Source: Theodoxus fluviatilis (Eukaryota > Mollusca > Gastropoda > Cycloneritida > Neritidae). Taken from it: DNA of 12,597 nt. Shown here piece by piece: positions 7,403-12,597 of this stretch. Below the pieces are notes generated by a model. It saw nothing but the letters and a program-made list of their open reading frames with translations, did not search any database and had not been told where the DNA came from. The stretch's first letter is position 1; every line of letters begins with the position of its first letter. Position numbers and translations under genes: made by a program. The stretch lies in contig JAWQFJ010016285.1 of NCBI GenBank assembly GCA_034096865.1, forward strand, positions 1 to 12,597, written 5' to 3'.

Positions 7403-8675
7403 CAGCATAAACACCAGCCAGTAATACACATCAATGTGCAGCACATACACCAGTCAGTAATACACATCAATGTGCAGCACATACACCAGTCAGTAATACA
7501 CATCAATGTGCAGCACATACACCAGTCAGTAATACACATCAATGTGCAGCACATACACCAGTCAGTAATACACATCAATGTGCAGCACATACACCAGTCA
7601 GTAATACACATCAATGTGCAGCACATACACCAGTCAGTAATACACATCAATGTGCAGCACATACACCAGTCAGTAATACACATCAATGTGCAGCACATAC
7701 ACCAGTCAGTAATACACATCAATGTGCAGCACATACACCAGTCAGTAATACACATCAATGTGCAGCACATACACCAGTCAGTAATACACATCAATGTGCA
7801 GCACATACACCAGTCAGTAATACACATCAATGTGCAGCACATACACCAGTCAGTAATACACATCAATGTGCAGCACATACACCAGTCAGTAATACACATC
7901 AATGTGCAGCACATACACCAGTCAGTAATACACATCAATGTGCAGCACATACACCAGTCAGTAATACACATCAATGTGCAGCACATACACCAGTCAGTAA
8001 TACACATCAATGTGCAGCACATACACCAGTCAGTAATACACATCAATGTGCAGCACATACACCAGTCAGTAATACACATCAATGTGCAGCACATACACCA
8101 GTCAGTAATACACATCAATGTGCAGCACATACACCAGTCAGTAATACACATCAATGTGCAGCACATACACCAGTCAGTAATACACATCAATGTGCAGCAC
8201 ATACACCAGTCAGTAATACACATCAATGTGCAGCACATACACCAGTCAGTAATACACATCAATGTGCAGCACATACACCAGTCAGTAATACACATCAATG
8301 TGCAGCACATACACCAGTCAGTAATACACATCAATGTGCAGCACATACACCAGTCAGTAATACACATCAATGTGCAGCACATACACCAGTCAGTAATACA
8401 CATCAATGTGCAGCACATACACCAGTCAGTAATACACATCAATGTGCAGCACATACACCAGTCAGTAATACACATCAATGTGCAGCACATACACCAGTCA
8501 GTAATACACATCAATGTGCAGCACATACACCAGTCAGTAATACACATCAATGTGCAGCACATACACCAGTCAGTAATACACATCAATGTGCAGCACATAC
8601 ACCAGTCAGTAATACACATCAATGTGCAGCACATACACCAGTCAGTAATACACATCAATGCGCAATACATACATG
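7403..8675 (+). repeat. 36-bp satellite array, 35 copies, near-perfect
   Basis: The unit begins CAGTCAGTAATACACATCAA and ends TGTGCAGCACATACAC, period 36 bp. The anchor GTAATACAC at 7421 and 8645 is exactly 34 periods apart, giving 35 copies. From 7419 to 8660, 1,242 bp, I find no substitution or indel; only the first copy (C for T at 7418, with a diverged head) and the last (C for T at 8661, then CAATACATACATG) differ. Because 36 is a multiple of three and the unit lacks stops in one frame per strand, a 433-codon His/Ile-rich frame (plus) and a 438-codon Cys/Met-rich frame (minus) stay open with a 12-residue period. Neither has a signal peptide, a unique domain or a credible start, so I treat both as artefacts. 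Confidence 0.97.
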
Positions 8676-8837
8676 TACAACTATTAAGCTCTTGAATCCA
8701 CTGTATACATGTATGCACGCAATTAAAAAGCTGTCAGTGTGTAGCATGCACAGCATAATTCAGCATTTGACATCAACTTGTCTGTCATACACAACACACT
8801 TCGGTTCTTTACAATAGTATATAGTCAGCAACTGTTG
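8676..8837 (+). repeat. Diverged satellite-related spacer
   Basis: Between the 36-bp and 59-bp arrays. The stretch at about 8734-8767 (CAGTGTGTAGCATGCACAGC, then ATAATTCAGCATTT) resembles the CAGTGTCAACACACAGCACA...ATTCAGTATTT part of the 66-bp unit. The rest is too diverged to assign. Confidence 0.4.
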
Positions 8838-9315
8838 AGCTTTATGTGTGTATCAAACAACATAAGTCATCATCAATATATTAATAGCAACGTATCAGCT
8901 TTATGTGTGTATCAAACAACGTAAGTCATCATCAATATTTTGATAGCAATGTTTAAGCCTCAAGTGTAAATCAACCAACACAAGTCATCAGCAATATTGT
9001 AATAGCACTGTATGAACCTCAAGTTTGTGTCAAACAACATAAGTCATTATCAAAATTTACACAGCAGTGTATAAGCTTCCATTACACAGCATAATCTGCC
9101 CGTTTGTGGCAAACTACAGAAGTCAATGCTTCTTGTCCCACTCTATGTGGCAAGCATGAGCTCCCACTTTGTAGTAAACAGCAGACGTCAGTGCCCATCG
9201 CCAATGTCTACATAGCAATGTATAAGCCACCAGTCAGGCCTCAACATCCATGGCTACTTGGTTGGTGCATACAGCATCAGTGTTCGGCACATACCAAACA
9301 AGTCAATGCTTGACA
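8838..9315 (+). repeat. Decayed 59-bp tandem repeat (about 5 clear plus 2-3 degenerate copies)
   Basis: Unit starts at 8838, 8897, 8956, 9015 and 9074 are each 59 bp apart. Typical words are AGCTTTATGTGTGTATCAAA, CAACATAAGTCATCATCAAT and AATAGCAATGTAT. The first two copies are close; later ones drift (AGCCTCAAGTG, AACCTCAAGTT). Beyond 9130 further copies can be followed only by words such as GTAAACAGCAGACGTCAGTG and ATAGCAATGTATAAGCC (about 9215-9231). The open frame of 69 codons here is incidental. Confidence 0.8.
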
Positions 9316-11225
9316 TCAGAGACTACATCAGCAATACATCCAATATAAGTCTGTTACACTTCAAATCCATGGATAAGTCAGCAATTCGTGAGGTTTCACT
9401 GCCAACACACAACCCAATTAAATATTTTTAAAACCCATGGATATGTCAGCAATGCATGCAGTTTCAGTGTAAATTCACAACACAATTCAGTATTCAAAAG
9501 CCATGGATATGTCAGCAATGCGTGAGGTTTCAGTATGAATACACAGCATAATTCAGTTTTTAAATTCCATGGATATGTCTGCATTGCATGAGGTTTCAGT
9601 GTCAATACACAACACAATTCAGTATTTAAAATCCATGGATATGTCTGCAATGCATGTGATTTCAGTGTCAATACACAACACAATTCAGTATTTAAAATCC
9701 ATGGATATGTCTGCAATGCATGTGATTTCAGTGTCAATACAAAACACAATTCAGTATTTAAAATCCATGGATATGTCTGCAATGCATGTGATTTCAGTGA
9801 CAATACACAACACAATTCAGTATTTAAAAACCATGGATATGTCTGCAATGCATGTGATTTTAGTGTCAATACAAAACACAATTCAGTATCTTAACATCCA
9901 TTGATATTTCAGTGTCAACATACAGCACAATTCAATATTTAAAATCCATTTGAATGTCAGTGACGCATGAGGTTTCACTGTGAACAGCAATATTTAGTAT
10001 TTAAATCCATGGATATGTCAGCAATGCATGAGATTTGAGTGTCACATCACAATGTAGTACTTAAAATCCATTGATGTCACAGCAACACATGAGGTTTCAA
10101 ATTTTACGCACGGCACAATTCAGTATTTAAAATCCATGGATGTGTCTGCATTGCATGAGATTTCAGTGTCAACACATAACAAAATTCAATATAAAAAATC
10201 CATGGATATGTCAGCAATACGAGAGGTTTCCAATTCAACACACATTACAATTCAGTATTTAAAATCCATGAAAATGTCTGCAATGCATGAGGTTTCAATG
10301 TCAACATCCAACGCAATTCAGTATTTTAAAATCCATGGATATTTCAGTGTCAACACACAGCACAATACAGTATTTAAATTCCAGGGATGTTTTGGCAATA
10401 CATGAGGTTTCAAATTTAACACACAGCACAATTCAGTATTTTAAATCCACGTGAATGTCAGCAATGCATGAGGTTTCACTGTGAATGCACAACACAATTC
10501 AGTATTGAAGATCCATGAATATTTCAATGACAACACACAATTCAGTATTTAAACTCCACACGAATGTCTGCAATGCATTGGGTTTCACTGTCAACACACA
10601 ACACAATTCTGCATTTTAAAATCCATGGATATTTCAGTGTGAACAAACAGCACGATTCAGTACTTATAATCCATGGATATTTCCTTGTCAACACACAGCA
10701 CAATTCAGTATTTAAAATCCATTGATGTGTCAGCAATTCATGAGGTTTCAAATTCAACACACAGCGCAATTCAGTATCCACGGATGTCAGCAACGCATTG
10801 GGTTTCAGTGTCAACACACAATACAATTCAATATTTAAAATCCATTTGAATGTCAGTGATGCATGAGGTTTCACTGTCAACAGCAAAATTCAGTAATTAA
10901 AATCCAGGGATGGGACAGAAATCCATGAGGTTTTAATGTCAACACACAGCACAATTCAGTTTTTAAAATCCATTGATATGTCTGCAATGCGTGCGATTTG
11001 AGTGTCAATCCACAACACAATTCAGTTTTTAAAATCCATTGATATGTCTGCAATGCATGCGATTTGAGTGCCAATACACAACACAATTCAGTATTTTAAA
11101 TCCACGTAAATGTCAGCAATGCATGAGATTTCATTGTGAATGCACAACACAATTCAGTACGTAAAAGTCACGGGTATGTCAGCAATGCAGCAAATATCAG
11201 TGTGATAATCCAACATTGTCCTATT
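9316..11225 (+). repeat. 66-bp satellite array with 48-bp short units (about 30 units)
   Basis: The standard unit runs AAATCCATGGATATGTCTGC, AATGCATGTGATTTCAGTGT, CAATACACAACACAATTCAG, TATTTA. Anchors on the TCC of ATCCATGG at 9367, 9433, 9499, 9566, 9632, 9698, 9764 and 9830 show a 66-bp period. I can place about 30 units to 11168. Copies at about 9566-9896 are most alike; others differ by roughly 10-25% by eye. Short units start at 9897, 10332, 10622 and 10670 (48 bp each) and 10512 (43 bp); they lack the 18 bp between GATAT and TTCAG. Each long unit carries TCCATGGA and ATGCAT palindromes. The 66-bp period gives 22-residue repeats in frames of 69-161 codons on both strands, which I regard as artefacts. 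Confidence 0.95.
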
Positions 11226-11398
11226 TTCGACAACATACAGTGTCCAAGTCATCGAAGCTGGATTTATCACTGTACAGCACAGAAAACAGCTGCAAACCCC
11301 AGTACAAGGGAAATTACTCCACCGTGCAAAGACGATTCCATATGAAGACACAATTTGCCAGGCAAGAAACACTGATCTTCTGCAAGGCTTTTCAGTCC
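11226..11398. other. Unique spacer
   Basis: No repeat or gene is recognisable between the 66-bp array and the GT tract. Confidence 0.5.
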
Positions 11399-11705
<307 letters not shown>

Positions 11706-12365
11706 AGAGTGGGCAACCCTCGGACTAAAGGAGACCAGCCATCGTGGATAGCTAATGCACTCCTAAAGAACATGATAGTCAGTTTCAAGACGGTTGAAGT
11801 TATAAATCTTAATCTGTAAACTTTTATCTAAAAGAATGGGGAAAGAATCTTAGCTTTCGTTGAGTGCATGAGAGAAAGCGAGTCATCACCCAATGCTATA
11901 GACAACTGCACTGCTCGAGGGCACAGCGTGGTTAGAGACAGACGAAAGCCGATGACTAGATGGACCCGTAGTCAATCTAAGTAACTAAGTAACTCGCATA
12001 CAGTGTTCTCGGGGGTTTTCTCCCCTTCAGTGCGAGATGTGGTTCTCAAGTCCTCCCCTCCAAACACAACAGCAGCTAAGAAACTGGATGCGGTCGTTCC
12101 CTTCTCTCGCACTGTAATGAAATGCATCCTTTGCTGTCTTCAGTTTTTGAATTCCCCTTGAAATGACCCCCTGACAAAACTGAAGAGTTAGTGCAGCACG
12201 ACTACTGGACGCTGTTTATTTGACAGCTGGTCGATGTGATGGTGTTTGACCTTTGCGTTTTCACTTGAAGGAATGAAGACTTCAAGCAGAACTCCGAAAC
12301 AAGAATCGCACAGCAGTGAGAAATTGATCGAGCCCAGAGCGAAGCTGCTTGAGAGCTAATTGTCA
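11706..12365. other. Unique sequence, 660 bp, no gene seen
   Basis: No tandem repeat, no long open frame and no recognisable mobile element. There is a short direct repeat AAGTAACTAAGTAACTCG at about 11979-11996. A polypyrimidine tract ending in CAG (GTTTTCTCCCCTTCAG, 12015-12030) resembles a 3' splice site, but no matching exon could be identified after it. Confidence 0.55.
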
Positions 12366-12490
12366 CAGTGCCACCGTCAACACGGGGGAGTGGGGCGTGG
12401 CTCCAGTGCCAGCGTCAACACGGGGGAGTGGGACGTGACTCCAGTGTCAGCGTCAACACGGGGGAGTGGGACGTGGCTCCAGTGTCAGCG
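12366..12490 (+). repeat. 38-bp G-rich minisatellite, 3.3 copies
   Basis: Unit starts (CAGTG) fall at 12366, 12404, 12442 and 12480, each exactly 38 bp apart. The unit contains CAGCGTCAACACGGGGGAGT and GGGACGTGGCTC. Copies differ by single bases: CCACC/CCAGC, GGGGCGTGG/GGGACGTGA, TGCC/TGTC. The fourth copy breaks off after about 10 bp into GAGTGAGAGAGAGA. The G blocks have quadruplex potential. The tail to the window end (12491-12597) holds nothing recognisable. Confidence 0.9.
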
Positions 12491-12597
12491 AGTGAGAGAG
12501 AGAATGAGTACGACTGCATGCTCCCCTGGAACTTTCTGAACTGATGGGAAGTGGGCAAATTGGTTTGCAGGTCTAGTGATATTTTAAAATGGCAAGA

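Noticed and set aside
9396..11086. Repeat-protein frames with a 22-residue period on both strands
   Set aside because: The 66-bp unit is a multiple of three. Frames are broken by indels between units, run on both strands and show no sign of purifying selection on codons by eye.
12015..12031. 3' splice site (polypyrimidine tract then CAG)
   Set aside because: The motif is good, but no continuing exon, partner donor or protein similarity was found, and such motifs are frequent by chance.

Overview
The window is animal-type, non-coding, repeat-dominated DNA with no gene that I can support. Long CA/GT and GA microsatellites, several long minisatellite arrays, AT-rich unique stretches and a tRNA-SINE-like segment point to a metazoan nuclear genome. 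A mollusc, perhaps a gastropod, is my best guess, but that rests on general repeat style and not on a gene. Every long open frame lies inside a tandem repeat and is explained by the repeat period.

Positions 1-5786 form one very large inverted repeat. Each arm is built in the same order from outside to inside: an array of a 34-bp purine/pyrimidine-biased unit, about 545 bp of complex sequence (including the SINE-like core), and a single 44-bp unit. The arms pair base for base around a centre at 2873.5 (paired positions sum to 5747), with about 11 substitutions and no indel over the non-array part, so they are about 98% identical. The 3.5-kb loop is 79 copies of the same 44-bp unit, all in one orientation. 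The left arm runs off the window by an estimated 40 bp. This modular design (tandem outer repeats, complex inner domain, unrelated or repetitive loop) is that of foldback-type elements (Drosophila FB, sea urchin TU), with no transposase visible.

Positions 5787-7150 are mostly unique. They hold an AT-rich segment with a two-way polyadenylation-like signal, an imperfect CA microsatellite (about 6180-6596) and a G16/T9/G18 homopolymer cluster (6778-6840).

Positions 7150-11225 are a 4-kb field of related satellites: degenerate sequence, then 35 copies of a 36-bp unit (1,242 bp without one substitution), then a decayed 59-bp array, then about 30 units of a 66-bp repeat mixed with a recurrent 48-bp deletion form. 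Shared words suggest that all derive from one ancestral repeat, with the 36-mer a recent local re-amplification.

Positions 11226-12597 hold a GT-to-GA compound microsatellite (11399-11551), about 660 bp of unique sequence with nothing recognisable, and a small G-rich 38-bp minisatellite (12366-12490). Nothing here forms a pathway or operon. The interest lies in repeat architecture: a foldback-like element, hairpin-forming potential, and satellite birth caught at different ages.
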